From the NCBI GenBank assembly GCA_039566865.1, contig CM076943.1, positions 43,036,663 through 43,100,662 of the forward strand: a stretch of 64,000 nucleotides of DNA, read 5' to 3'. Below, one piece after another: positions 1 to 11,631 of this stretch. The stretch's first letter is position 1; every line of letters starts with the position of its first letter. Position numbers and translations under genes: made by a program. The stretch comes from Aurelia coerulea (Eukaryota > Cnidaria > Scyphozoa > Semaeostomeae > Ulmaridae). The notes below the pieces were generated by a model. It had not been told where the DNA came from, ran no database searches, and saw only the letters and a program-made list of their open reading frames with translations.

Positions 1-2352
1 AGGCCAAACGTTCCCCGATACGCCCTTAGGACATTTGAGTTATGGAATCCGTGCCCCAAAATTACTCAAAACTACTTAGTTTGACTTACTTCCCCGAAAG
101 ATGGACCCTGCAAGGCATTTGCGCCTATTTTGCATGAGAACGAGACTTTGACATTAAGAAACAATGCTCATTTGCTGGGTTTTACTTCTTTTTTCTCTTT
201 ATGTGGACAAACCACGCTCGCTTATTTCGCAGAATGATGGCCGCTAATGCAGTTCCGCACACTTTGCTTTAAACCTAACAAAACCCTATAGGTGTGTGAT
301 ATACTGCATTAGTTAGCCCCCAATGCTAATGCTGTGCCTATTTATTCCCTCCAACAAATGGAATACTCTCATGTTGGCTATGAATGTTCTTATTTAATAA
401 TCTGGGGGGGGGGGCGGTAAACTAGGTCATCATATTTATCATTTACAACAGTTTTACAACTAAATCGCATAATTTCTCGGTCCACCGATTGGCTTAGAAT
501 ACAATGATGATTGTTAGGGTAAACTCTCGCTTTGAGAGTCTACACAAAGAATGATGCCTCACACTTCCAGCTCATTCACCAAAATTAGTATTGGAAACGA
601 TGCTCTGGTCCAGTGCAGCAATGCTATAGAAAAAGACTCACCCTTCAATGCATTCCTTGATTTGTTTTCATGCAACTCAGAAGCAAGGATTTGGCCTACA
701 CATAGTAGCAAGTGAAATAGATTTGAAGCTGTGAGACTTAACCCTATCCAGGCTGGGCTTTTTGAGCTACTAGAAGACTGGGGGGGGCACCCCCTCTCTA
801 AAATCGCCATTCCTTCACTTACGAAGACGAAACTCACCATGCAGGTAGCCGTACTTATGATCTATCATTTCTAATAAAAAAATTTCTAAAAATAGACATG
901 ACGTCATAATTATTCAAGACCAACTGGCACGTGTCCACGAAAAAAATGGAAAAAAACAACTTTTTTTTAAATCTTTATAATTTTCTAAGAATGATTCATG
1001 AAACCAAATTATGCCTATCAAAGCATTGTTAGAAGGTGAAAATATACTTATAAAGTGAAAAATTTGATTTTCGCAAATTCAACATGGCGGAAAAAGAGAT
1101 TAAAAATCTTGTTTTTCTGAAAAATGACAAATGCAGCCATATTAGAGAATTTCTCCATAGTTTACAATGAAAACTACTTTGATGATAAGTGATCGTTGCA
1201 TACTTCGTTTTTCCTTCTGAAACTTTTGTTTTGATTATTGCAAATCCCAGTAGTAAGCAAATGAGTTGGAAGGAAGAAGGAAGGGGGAAAAAGGGGGTTG
1301 AGGATAGTTATTTAGTGAAATTTTGATAATATCTTGACAAACTAAACACTTTCAAGTCAAAAAAGTCTCACTGTAAAACAGATTCTCAAGATATGCATGA
1401 AAACTGATCGTTAATAGTACTATGTGAGGATACCCCCGGGAAATCTTATACCGTTTGCGGCCAATGATGCACAAAATTCAAACAAAATTACACAGCTTAG
1501 GTGGAAACAACCCTGTTGATCAGTTTTAATCTATTTATTGCCGCTGTAAAACATTTGGGGTCGAAATATCCTTGCAGAAAGTGCGCAAACTAATTTTTGC
1601 CATTTTCTTAAAGATGACGTCATTGATAAGGTCACGTGACACATAAGTGTTCTATTGTTCTTGGAAAAAATTAAAGAGACCTTACAGATTATAAGTTCAC
1701 AAATGAAAAAGGATATTATCAAAGGACTATGAGGTGATCTGGAATTACATCCATAAGCAGCGTACCTAAAAGTTGGCCTCGACCACTCTGAAAAAAACAG
1801 CCACCCCCCGGCCCCCTGAATTTTTTTTTCAAAATTTCGCACAAATTCACACTTCAAAAGGATAGAAACTAAAAGTCAAAAAATCATTTCCTGGTTCGTT
1901 GAACCAATTTGGAGCAGTGCTCAGTTAAGTAGGTGGGGGGGGGGGCTGAATGAGCCCCCCCCCCCCAGTCTGGATATGGTTAAAACTGAGAGAGACGCCA
2001 AATTTACAATAGATCTTCCAACTACTGTAGCTGCGAGCAGCGAGTTGGACAGGGTTTCATAGTTGCAAGTGAATGCAAGTTTTCCAACCTGGAACACAAA
2101 GCCTTTGACATTGTTTACCAAATTAAACAAAAATTCAAACAGAAGCTCCCATATTGCAGTCTTTCTGTACTCTGGTGATTCCTGTGAAAAATTTCATTCA
2201 TTTATTACAAATGAAGATCTGAGATTGTATACAGCTAAAAATAAGATTCTTTTGGGAAAAATAAATGTAGAGATTTTCTTTATTAAAATCAGTCATACCA
2301 ATGTGGAGTAAAATGTTATTTTGCTTGGAAGTTATTTAGAACCTACTGACGA
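1..2352. other. Intergenic, no gene recognised
   Basis: No open frame here resembles a known protein and none has convincing coding character. The stretch is AT-rich with long homopolymer G and C runs (about 405-416, 780-786, 1935-1946 and 1956-1967). The G-run and C-run pair near 1935-1967 could form a short inverted structure, probably the end of an old repeat. I see no RNA gene or dependable regulatory site. Confidence 0.5.
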
Positions 2353-2937
2353 CAGGACATATAGCCTGACAATCTGACATTCAGCCTAATGTTTGTTTTC
2401 TCAATGGATTCCTGTAGAGGAGGGCTCAGGCTTTCAAAATCTGCCAGGTGACTTTTATGAAAATGCCTAAATGTCACGTGATCGATGACGTCATTTAACG
2501 GTCAAAAACCGGACAAAATCCTCTATTGCTCTTACCTGGTGCGTTATTTTTGAATGAAAATCGCATATTCAGACTCGCCATAAGACAAGCTTTCGTTTGA
2601 TGTATATTTAAACAAGATTTGCCGACATCAGCAATTTCCATTATGACGTCATCAAAAGCTTACTTAACAAGGAAAATCATTTTTTGAGTGTAGAGTACGT
2701 CAGACAGTTTCGTCTTTTGAGATTCCAGGGACATTTAGTTCAACAAATCACAGCTGTGTAGATCTATAACACATCATTGTTTAAAACCCATTTAAACAAG
2801 GCAACCAGTACAAGAATATAATCATTCTGATAGGTGGATTTCACCATCTGAGAGTCAGACAACGTTTGGTCTACAAACGACACACATGGGTTACAGGGAC
2901 TGGTTTAACTACTATCGGTGTATTCTTAAAGAAGCAT

Positions 2938-3128
2938 TAAAGTTGAAGGTGAAGTTGCGGTTTTTAGCGCCATGCGCAGGGATCACAGAAGTAGCTAAGC
3001 TCTAATGGAGTCTGTGACCCCTTGTCATGAAGCCCAAGTGTTGGGCGCCCTCCCGGGTATCCAACCCTGTCCGCCTGACTGTTCCGGCTGCAAAGTCAGA
3101 AGATTACATCACTGCGGCACAACACCTT
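2938..3128 (-). repeat. tRNA-derived SINE, copy A
   Basis: Read on the minus strand this begins GAAGGTGTTGTGCCGCAGTG and ends in a TTCACCTTCA tail, as in the two plus-strand copies at 4157 and 5197. The head is tRNA-like, with positions equivalent to polymerase III A and B boxes; both boxes are better preserved in the other copies. The body contains the family's conserved GTGACCCCTTGTCATGA and CGCCATGCGCAGGGATCAC segments in reverse orientation. It lies at the upstream edge of the decayed gene in the long-TIR element. Confidence 0.75.
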
Positions 3129-4156
3129 CAATTTGGTGCCCTTGTTCAACTTTATACTGAAGACATCACCACATTACGAAACAATGGATGAAGAGCTTCT
3201 CGTGAATTTGGTTGCACTTAGGCAGAATCCCTCATGTACACTAGTTGAAAAAGTGGTAGCACAAGAGAGTTTCAAAGACCTCTTCACAGAGATCACAATT
3301 ACCAATGGAGGAACAAAGAAAACTATGACTGTTGCATTTCTTCAAGATGTTTCTATGTAAGCCTTGGTGTCAGCAGTCCATGGCAACTCTCTTGAAAAGT
3401 ATACACAAGCAGAGAGAGGCATGCTGCGTCTCGTGTTTGTGTTCGACCACCAGAACTATGCACGTTATTTGTCCTGTCAACATGTGATTCTGACTAATCT
3501 CAAATCAAACAAGCACGCTGCCTATGAGTATGAAGACCTAAGAATTTGAGGGTTTCGTGCAAACTATTCTGGTGAAAAATTTGCAACCGTTCATGGTGAT
3601 TTGGTGACCGAAACTTTAACCGAGAAACAAAGGGAGCAGCTGACCCATTCAGATATGGGTATAACACAGAGAAAAGTCTCGCTCCTACAACACTGATCCA
3701 TTTTCAAATGGTCCGGCCAAAGTTATATGCACTGGTACCGAAATGGATATGAGGGTTGTTGGAGATGTTCTTGGAAGTGAAAGGTTCAAAGAATTTGAGA
3801 AGAATTGTCTTGTCGATGGTAAAAAGAGCTTCTTGTCACCTATCAAGAAACTAAAGTTGCAAACTGGCATAGAAAGAGCAAAGGAAACACACTATCGAAG
3901 AAGCATTTGCTTTTCCAATCACAACCATACTTTAAAAAAAAAACCATACTTCCAAGTCTTGCTTCTCCTGATGGTTCACTACGAAAAGGAGATGAAGCTT
4001 TTCTTCAGAATTTCATGATCAAGGATAAAATTCACCTGCAAAAACGTCACCATACAACGCCAGATGGATCATTGATGGAATGGCCTTATTTCGCAGCATC
4101 AAACCCAAAGAAACGTACCGAAATAGGTTCAAGAGCGTTCTTCAATGAGCTAATTG

Positions 4157-4353
4157 AAGGTGTTGTGGCGCAGTGGTGTAATCCTCTGACTTTGCAGCCA
4201 GAACAGGTAGGCGGTAGGCGGACAGAGTCCGATTAACGGTAGGGCCTCGCCACTTGAGCGTCATGACAAGGGGCCACGGACTCGATTAGCGCTTAGTTAC
4301 TTCTGTAATCCCAGCGCTTGGCGCTAAAAACCGCAACTTCACCTTCACCTTCA
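4157..4353 (+). repeat. tRNA-derived SINE, copy B
   Basis: The head has a good A box, TGGCGCAGTGG, at 4166-4176. The tract CTGACTTTGCAGCC follows, then a degraded B-box region. The copy ends in a repeated CTTCACCTTCA tail near 4340-4353. It interrupts the decayed gene of this element. It shares the body GGGGCCACGGACTCGATTAG and the CCCAGCGCTTGGCGC segment with copy C. The B box is damaged here by a small duplication (GTAGGCGGTAGGCGGA), so this copy is unlikely to be transcribed by polymerase III. Confidence 0.8.
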
Positions 4354-5196
4354 ATCCTCCCTCCCTTTGATGCAACAGCACCAAAGCCAGCACAAGGCAG
4401 AAGAGAGGAGAGTCCTCGAGGCGGGTGCATATAGAAAGTTTAAAGCAAAAGATGCCCCCAGGTAAAAATTGGCAAGAATCTTTCAACAATGATGCAAACA
4501 AAGAGAATCTGAAACAAATAGCTGCCGAATTATTTCGAAGTGCATAGGAGCGTAACCTCCTTTCGATCCCATTGATCATAAGTTGTAGAGAGAATGCGTG
4601 GAAGATCTCAAAAGCAAAATAGAAGTCCTGCCAAGATGTAACCATAAAGAGGCTGATACCAGAATACTATTGCATGCTAACTCGAAAGACACACCAGTTG
4701 CTGTTGTTGATGCCAAGGACACTGACGCATTCGTTCTACTTGTTCTTGCAATGCAAAAGTGCAAGCCCACAAATAAATGGAGTATGTGCATAGAAAACGA
4801 GAAATTCGTCAAAGTTTGAAACATCGTGGAAAAGTTCGGTTCCAAAATGTGTTGTGTTCTGCCACAGGACAGGTCCATGCTATCACGGGATGTGATACAA
4901 TTGCATACGAGTACAATGTTAGGAAAGTTAAAGTGATGAAAAAGATAGCAAGGAGCGAACAACAATGTGTGCAATACAAGACATTGGCCGTAATGAGAGT
5001 CTCTCGCAACAAGTTATGGCTGACGCAAAGACATTCGTGCAAACGGTAATGTAAAGTGGAAAACCTCATGAAGGCTATTTGGATACATGAATACCCATTA
5101 ATCAAAATCTGAAAACAAAATCATCTGCAGCAGTTCCAGCTGACCCAAATCAATTTGGGAAGAGTTGCAGCGTGTCAACTTAACATATCTATATAT

Positions 5197-5378
5197 GAAG
5201 GTGTTGTGGCGCAGAGGCGTAATCCTCTGACTTTGCAGCCAGAACAGTCAGGCGGAGTGGGTTCGATACCCGGTAGGACCCCACCACTTGAGCGTCATCA
5301 CAAGGGGTCGCGGATTCAATTAGGTCTGCTCTATTTCTGCGATCCCAGCGCTTGGCGCAAAAAACGCAACTTCACCAA
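5197..5378 (+). repeat. tRNA-derived SINE, copy C
   Basis: This is the best-preserved promoter of the three copies: A box TGGCGCAGAGG at 5207-5217 and a near-canonical B box GGTTCGATACC at 5260-5270. The distance between them is longer than in an ordinary tRNA gene without a variable arm. The tRNA-like head is followed by the family body and a CAACTTCACCAACTTCA end. It is not annotated as a tRNA gene because the acceptor stem does not close and the body continues as a SINE. Confidence 0.8.
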
Positions 5379-6206
5379 CTTCATATCTTATTTGGCTAAG
5401 CTGTTTAGATGCCACTGTTGCAAGACCAGATCCAAACGCCTCCGGTTGGTAGGTTGATATTACGAAAAACCTCTACTGTTTGATGCCTAAATGGTTCACC
5501 ACAGATAAAGCGCTCAAGACCTGTGACGCGAAGGCGTCTTGGGCAGCCTACAAGAGAACCTGGATATTCTACAGATTCAGAGGCACAGTCAAATACAGAT
5601 GTTGGGAATGTTTTTTAATTCATGTTCAGAATGGGAGCAAGATTTCACAATTTCCGAGGAAGAAATGATTGATTCCTCAGATAGTGACTACCTTCCTTGA
5701 ACTTTGACAACTGTGGATCACAACAGTGGAAGTTTTAATGTTAAGTAGTTCCAGAAACAGGAACTGGTCTCAAAAATATAGAAAAATGCTCATATAATTT
5801 ACTCTGGCTTTAGAATACAGATACCTTTAATTCTCTTGAAACATTATCACAACGAGTCACGTTAACTTTCAAAAGGACAAGTCTTTTCCTTGTCAAGCAA
5901 ATTTGTGATGACGTCATAATAGAAAATGCTGATGTCAGCAAATCTTGTTTAAATATACATCAAACGAAAGCTTATCTTATGGCGAGTCTAAGTATGTAAT
6001 TTTCATTAGAAAATGATGCACCAGAGAAGAGCTACAGAGGATTTTGTCCGTTTTTTACCGTTGAATGACGTCATCGATCACGTGACTTTTAGGCATTTTC
6101 AAAAAAGTCACCTGGCAGATTTTGAAAGCCTGAGCCCTCCTCTACAAGAATCAGTTGAGAAAACAAACATTAGGCTGAATGTCAGATTGTCAGGCTATAT
6201 GTCCTG

Positions 6207-7107
6207 CCCGTAAATGATGTGCAAGAATTAAGGACTCCTTGGCAGCTCTGTGAATAAACTTGGAACTCTTTTTGTTTCTACATTCAGGATCAGCTCTAAA
6301 GCATCAGAGTGCTACTGAATCGGAGATCAAATCAATAGTAGCAGATCACTTGAAATATGCTCCGTACACGAAAGGCGGGAAAAAGGACTGATAATTCGAG
6401 GACATTTGTGTATTTAGTGTAAGGTAACTCTGCTTTGCATTCTGATGAGCACAAACACGGAAAGCTGATTTTAAGACATCCTTCTCTTCAGAAATTAATT
6501 GACTGTGGGACCAATCTGTCTGTCTAACAAGGTTCTTTAAAATGTATGGTATTTACCACTAACATGATATGCCAATTTGAAGGCAAAGCTTGTCTACATT
6601 TTCAGAAATGAAGTTCTAAATATTGGTATTTTAGCTTTCTCGACAGCAAACTCAAGAAAAACTATTATCGATAGAAAAATGCTACAGAATCGGTGCGGCG
6701 AAGCGCTCTTTTGTGCGTGAAACATGTCATAATTCTGTTGAGATTGAGAATGTAGCATTTTTCATGTGAATCTGCTGTTTGATACCTTGATTTAGTCCGA
6801 AGGCATGAAAAATGTAGAATGCGTAGAACTATAGCTTCATTCAATACCATTTCGCAACTGCTTTTCAATTCGCAGGGGATCCAATAAAATATTGTTGATG
6901 GAAAGATTTGAAAGGAAAGTTATCGATTTCTCTAAGGAATGTGCAATCATTTTATGCATTCTTGCAAACTCACAAATTTGCCTATTGATAATCTACATAT
7001 TTGTTTCTCTAGTATTGTTGTCAAGTAGGCTACCAAACTTAGAACTTTGTTGCAGAAATCTAGCCAACCTTTTGCCTTCAAATTTGGCATGTGTCACCAT
7101 GAACATA
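6207..7107. other. Intergenic, nothing recognised
   Basis: No protein similarity, RNA gene or clear repeat structure could be supported. The region is AT-rich spacer between two long-TIR elements and ends at the TA that begins the next element. Confidence 0.5.
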
Positions 7108-7847
7108 CCGGGTGTCCCAAAAAGAGGTAACAGATTTGATTGGGGCTAGCGATAAGAATTTAAGTTGAATCGACCCCTGATAAGTTTTGAAGTACTCTTA
7201 GATAGTTAACTTGAAAATTGATACCTTATTTGCTGATATTGGTGCATAAAAAGTTGGAATATTAATCTTGAAAGTCCAAATTGGCCTCCTACTCCAAACC
7301 AGAGCTCTCGGGGTTTGGCCTAAGCTGTTAACTCGCTGTGCTGTGGAATCTCCTCAATCATAGCCAAGTACAAACAAGAAACCTCGTGCTTAGGAACACA
7401 TTTTAGTGGAAATCTGACTCTGAACTTTACAATCAGCAAGAATTTAGCCCGAAGAGACCCCTTTCTTGATTCTGCAAAAACTTTGAATTACACCTGCCTG
7501 AGAAAAGCTATTCATCAGCGAAATAAGTCCCGTAGGCTTTAAGAGGGGTACTTCGGGGGGGGTCCCAATACCGCAATACCGCACGAAAAGGACACCAAAT
7601 ACCGCAATACCGCATCAAAAAATAGCAAAATACCGCAAACGCTGGAAAACTACAAACAACGCTGTCAATACAGTATACAGGTCTGTTGTAGCAGTTTGAT
7701 TCCGACCTAAATCCACTTTCCTTCTCAGAATTTGTTGTTTGGTCTATCAGATCGTAGTTAGACGTTTTACAGACAAAAGTGTGACGTGAGAACGACGGGA
7801 AAAGTTTCATTGATGTGCTTTCAGTAAAACTGTATTGACGGCAGAAA

Positions 7848-8716
7848 TTACGAATACATAGAAAATATCATTGTTTTGAATATCAATTCTGCTACATAAG
7901 GGATGACTTTTTCGCGAATACGAGATAAAAAGTTTATCCTGGCTGAACCTTTTTTGTACAAATTTTCTAAATGTCGATGAAGGTTCAGATGGTTATCCAA
8001 ATCTACACCAAGGTACTTGGATGATTTTGTCTCATTAATAGTTTGATTGTAGATTTTAATGTCCACGTTTGGCAGTTTGGGCAACTTTTGATGTGATCCA
8101 TACAGCACAAATTCAGTTTTACCTTTTTTCAAGTTAATGAACAAGTTATTTTCATCAAGCCAGTCTGCAACTTTTTTGCAGTTCACTGTTAAGTAAATGT
8201 TCTATTTCATTTGAGTTCTTTCTTCCATAATATAAAACAGTATCGTCGGCATATAATATAATGCCAGCATCATCAGTGAGCGGAATATGGATGTCGTTGA
8301 TTATCAGCCCAAAGAGAAGGGATCCCAGGATGGATCCTTGTGGGACAGCACATATAACGTTTTCTTCGCATGAGCTGGTGCTATCAAAAGATTTCTTATT
8401 GTTTCATATAAAAGAGATAATCACCTATCCATTGTAATTCCACATCATCTATTCCATAACTTGGCAATTTTTCCAGCAAGGTTGCATGACGTACTGTGTC
8501 GAAGGCTTTACGGAGGTCAATATAGACAGCACCACTAAGTAGCCCTTTTTCAACGTTCTGTCTAAACTTTTCTGACAGAAAGGTCACTGCATGTTGCGTA
8601 GATGTCCCTTGTCTAAACCCAAACTGATGTGGGCACAACAGGCCGTTCGATTCAAGGTGCTGGGACAGTTGATTATAAATGATCTGATAACTTTTGATAG
8701 AGCAGGAATTACCGTT
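7848..8716 (-). pseudogene. LINE reverse transcriptase fragment (CR1/L2/Jockey group), dead
   Basis: Reading leftward from about 8716, the translation runs through HQFGFRQGTSTQHA and DLRKAFDTVRH (palm motif A). The next piece, broken by a stop near 8396, has VPQGSILGSLLFGL and the catalytic box YADDTVLYY around 8240-8260. It ends with a thumb-like region (KYLGVDLDNHL) in the frame from 8186 down to 7848. All catalytic aspartates are readable, but stops and frame changes, and the absence of endonuclease and 3' end, show this is a truncated relic. It lies back to back with a plus-strand LINE fragment that begins at about 8752. Confidence 0.8.
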
Positions 8717-8751
8717 ATAGGCGTATAGTTGTCCAACCTAGATAATGTCCA

Positions 8752-9896
8752 ACCTAGATAATGACCAAACTACTGTTGGAGCAATATTGATGGATTTATC
8801 GAAAGCTTTCGACAATCCCGCATGATTTGCTTATAGCAAAACTCGATGCATATGGTTTCGAGGAAAATTCTCTGGTCTTTATTTATTCCTATTTAAAACG
8901 GCGCAGACAATCGGTTCGAATAAACAATGTTTGCAGAAACTATCAATCTGTTTTATCAGGGGTTCCACAAGGATCCGTCTTAGGCCCTATTCTTTTCAAC
9001 TCCTATATCAATGACCTGTTTCATTTCATCAAAGAAGCATCTCTTGTCAATTACGCAGATGATAATACTTTATCTTATTTTTCCAATAGTCTCCCACAAC
9101 TAATTGACGTGTTCGAAAAGGAGGCATGCATTGCTCTCATATGGCTCGATCGAAATGAAATGATCGCTAACCCAGAAAAATTCCGCGCACTTCTCGTTAA
9201 AAAAGATCTATCGGACACCACTGGGCATAGTATTTCTATTCAAGGGAAAAAGATTAAATCTGAAGCTTCGGTAAAGTTGCTTGGTGTAAATCTCGACCAA
9301 AAACTAAACTTTGACCTCCACATATTTGATCTTTGCAAAAAAGCAGCCACCCAGCTAAATGTACTGAAACGACTGAAATCATTTCTTGGCTTTGCGGAGA
9401 AAAAGGTACTCGTCCAAAGCTTTGTCTTTTCTAACTTTAACTACTGCCCTTTAGTATAGTTTTTCTCATCCTCTAGATCTATGGATAAGATCGAAAAAAT
9501 ACAGGAGAGAGCAATTCGATTTCTTTATGATGACCATACTTCTTCTTATGAAGAACTACTTGGAACTAATCAGAAAAATGCACAATGCATGTAAATAGGC
9601 TTAGATACCTCTGCATTGAGATTTTCAAAACTGTAAACTAGCTAAATCCTGCATTCATGCAAAATATTTTCGAAACAAGAACCTCCAATCGACCTTCACG
9701 TCGTCAAAATGATTTGCAGCACTATAGGTCCAACCAAACAACGTTCGGTTCAAGTAGTCTCAGGTCTTTTGGGCCGCAGATCTGGAATCGTCTGGCAGAT
9801 GATATAAAATCGGCAGAAAATCTGGTCCAATTCAAAAGGCTTATCAAGAGCTGGGATGGGGCCACCTGCAGATGCAATGTATGCCTTCGAAATTAA
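8752..9896 (+). pseudogene. LINE reverse transcriptase fragment, plus strand, dead
   Basis: Palm motif A (MDLSKAFDN) is readable from about 8790, with one frame defect before 8827. The frame 8827-9459 continues with SGVPQGSVLGPILF, the active-site box YADDNT and the thumb KLLGVNLDQKLNF. It stops at 9457-9459, where the family normally continues with a tryptophan. Further C-terminal pieces lie in 9460-9600 and in 9657-9896 (ending FKRLIKSWDGATCRCNVC). A short CA-repeat tail follows at about 9999-10011, which may be the LINE 3' end. The group is CR1/L2/Jockey-like; the 5' half is missing. Confidence 0.8.
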
Positions 9897-10948
9897 TCCT
9901 GTAATGATTTATTTAAAACATTTATTAATTTGTATTAAATAATAGAATTAGACTAGTTGCTATTGTAGCTAAAATTTTTCGATTTAAAATAAAAGATACA
10001 CACACACACACAACATTGTCGGATTGCCTGATTTGAAAATAGGGGTGATTTTCCCACATCTAAAGTTTTGATTGTTGCAAATATTTTGACTCTTTTTCTT
10101 CAGATAAAAATGTTGCGTGCTCTCCTCCGCAGGTACCTTTTCAAGGTTGAGCGGGTGGGGCACGCACAAGGAGAGAGAGATAAGCGACTTCCCTCCCCTG
10201 CGTTTTTCTTTGCTCTATCAATTCTTATCGAAGGTGCTTTGTTCTTCAACAGGAAAATGGCATTACATGAATTTTGGATGTTAGTTTTCGTACAATACCG
10301 CATACCGCGCTGTGAAAGCTCGATACCGCAATACCGCAAGTTTTTCCCATCATTACCGCAATACCGCACAAAATTTTCCCCCGATACCGCAATACCGCAA
10401 ACCCCGAAGTACCCCTCCTTTAACACTTAGACTATCTTGCAATCTCCATTGCTTGAATGAAATGTTTTTCCATCATCTCTCACGTAATTATTAGGAAACA
10501 AGCAATCGTATATGCCCAAGGGAACATAAAAAATACTCATTCGTGCTTGGCTTGGTGTACTTTTGTAAACTCATTTTGACTGGAGAAAAATATTCCTTTG
10601 TGACTATATTCATTAATTTGTTTGTTAGTTTTCAGTGTTTTACGTTCTTTTCAAAAGGGTGCCCAAAGGACCGATCCTTGTCCAAAAATGTCTTTGACTG
10701 AGGAGATTCCCCTAACCAGCGCGTTAGCAGTTTAGGCCAAACTCCTAAAGCTCTGGTTTGTAGTCGGACGCAAATTTTGGCTTTCAAGATTAATATTTCA
10801 ACTCTCGATGCGCCAGTATCAACAAACGAGGTATTAATCTTCAAGTTAACTATCGAAGAGTACTTCAATACTTATTTGGGATCGATTCGACTTATACTCT
10901 CATCGCTAGACCCCATCAAATCTGTTACCTTCTTTTTGGGACACCCGG

Positions 10949-11268
10949 TATATTGTTAGTGGTAAAACTGCTTGATTAAAATCTTCAGATTTGAGGGGTA
11001 GATGATGAAGGCCTTTACAATACTGTCAAATGAGCATTTTCCAAAGGTGCAAAAACAAGCAAGTTTGTTTACAGTTGTCTACAGACAATCTCTCAATTGC
11101 CAATCACACAAATTTTTCAATATTTTTCTCAAAACGAAAGTGCTATTTTTAAAGTTGAACTTTCGACTCTCCTAGAGAAACAAATGAAGATTCACATGTA
11201 GTAAGATTGCAGAGACATTGGTGAATTTTTAGAAATAACTTTATTATGGATTCACCCATCATAGAGCC
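10949..11268. other. Spacer between repeats
   Basis: AT-rich sequence without a recognisable gene or repeat. It separates the long-TIR element from the small-element cluster that starts at 11269. Confidence 0.4.
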
Positions 11269-11631
11269 CGAGGGGTGATTCACTCCTGAAAAGGGTGTAC
11301 AAGATTTTGAGATTTTGAAAAATCCCATGATAAAACGAGAGGTTTTGGGATTTTTCGGGATTTTTGATGAGATTTCAGGATTTTTAAAAATCTGTTTTTC
11401 CATTCCGACAAATGGTAGGAACCTAATGATTTTGGGATTGTTGGAACATTTAGCAGCTACAGCAGCAGCATACAGAGTTTGTTCGAGTTTGTTCTTGAAA
11501 TAAAGGCGCATACTAAGTTTATAGAGTTGGATTAGAACATCTCTAGAGACATATCTGGACAGATGCTTCATCCATTTACCTCAAATGTCGGGAGAGATAG
11601 AAACACCATTGGGTCTTGTTCAATGTGAGGG

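Larger units (their letters stand above)
3133..5690 (+). pseudogene. Decayed gene of a metazoan repeat-associated family (HxEADTR-type)
   Basis: A chain of short frames reads as one broken protein. Positions 3133-3549 are one frame interrupted by a TAA at 3358. A further piece covers about 3743-4160, including SPDGSLRKGDEA. After a SINE insertion, 4598-5049 contains HKEADTRILLHA, then DTDAFVLLVLA and HAITGCDT. From memory, this order of motifs is typical of a large, uncharacterised family multiplied in cnidarian and other invertebrate genomes. A PIN/FEN-like nuclease fold has seemed plausible to me for it but is not proven. Several stops, frameshifts and two SINE insertions show it is dead. 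The gene sits inside the long-TIR element and was probably carried by it. The exact family assignment needs a profile search. Confidence 0.55.
2353..6206. mobile_element. Long-terminal-inverted-repeat DNA element carrying a decayed gene
   Basis: The two ends are inverted copies of one another. CAGGACATATAGCC at 2353 reads outward-in, and its complement ends at about 6206. The similarity continues for roughly 340-400 bases on each side (about 2353-2760 and 5870-6206), including shared landmarks such as GATGACGTCATT and the AGCCCTCCTCT stretch. Between the arms lie a degraded coding region and three SINE copies. The arms have clearly diverged by substitutions and small indels, so the element is old. 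The superfamily is not identified because no transposase catalytic motif is readable and no target duplication is obvious. Long arms plus a captured or autonomous gene would fit several cut-and-paste families. Confidence 0.7.
7543..10417. mobile_element. Nested element with GGGGTACTTCGGGG ends and CTTTAA duplication
   Basis: The terminal inverted repeat GAGGGGTACTTCGGGG at 7543 is matched by CCCCGAAGTACCCCTCC ending at 10417. The flanks carry CTTTAA on both sides (7537-7542 and 10418-10423), so the duplication is five or six bases, or TTAA in piggyBac fashion. Just inside both ends is a run of ATACCGCA repeats (7567-7638 and about 10294-10400), pointing in the same plus-strand sense at the two ends. 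The interior holds two LINE fragments in opposite orientation and no transposase, so the copy is non-autonomous. Confidence 0.75.
7108..10948. mobile_element. TA-flanked DNA element with ~300-bp terminal inverted repeats
   Basis: The left end reads CCGGGTGTCCCAAAAAGAGG from 7108 and the right end is its inverted copy, finishing at 10948. Each is immediately flanked by TA (7106-7107 and 10949-10950), the duplication expected of Tc1/mariner-like transposition. Inverted similarity continues inward for about 270-300 bases per side. Recognisable shared blocks are GGTAACAGATTTGAT, GAAGTACTCTT and TTAATCTTGAAAG. No transposase is present: the interior is filled by a second, nested element (7543-10417), so this is a non-autonomous or gutted copy. 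Related ends (CCGGGTG...) occur at 34106 and 36023. Confidence 0.85.

Noticed and set aside
559..840. Minus-strand ORF of 93 codons
   Set aside because: No family resemblance, located in repeat-rich intergenic DNA with a homopolymer.
5197..5270. Possible tRNA gene with A and B boxes
   Set aside because: The acceptor stem does not close and the sequence continues into a repeated SINE body seen in two other copies.
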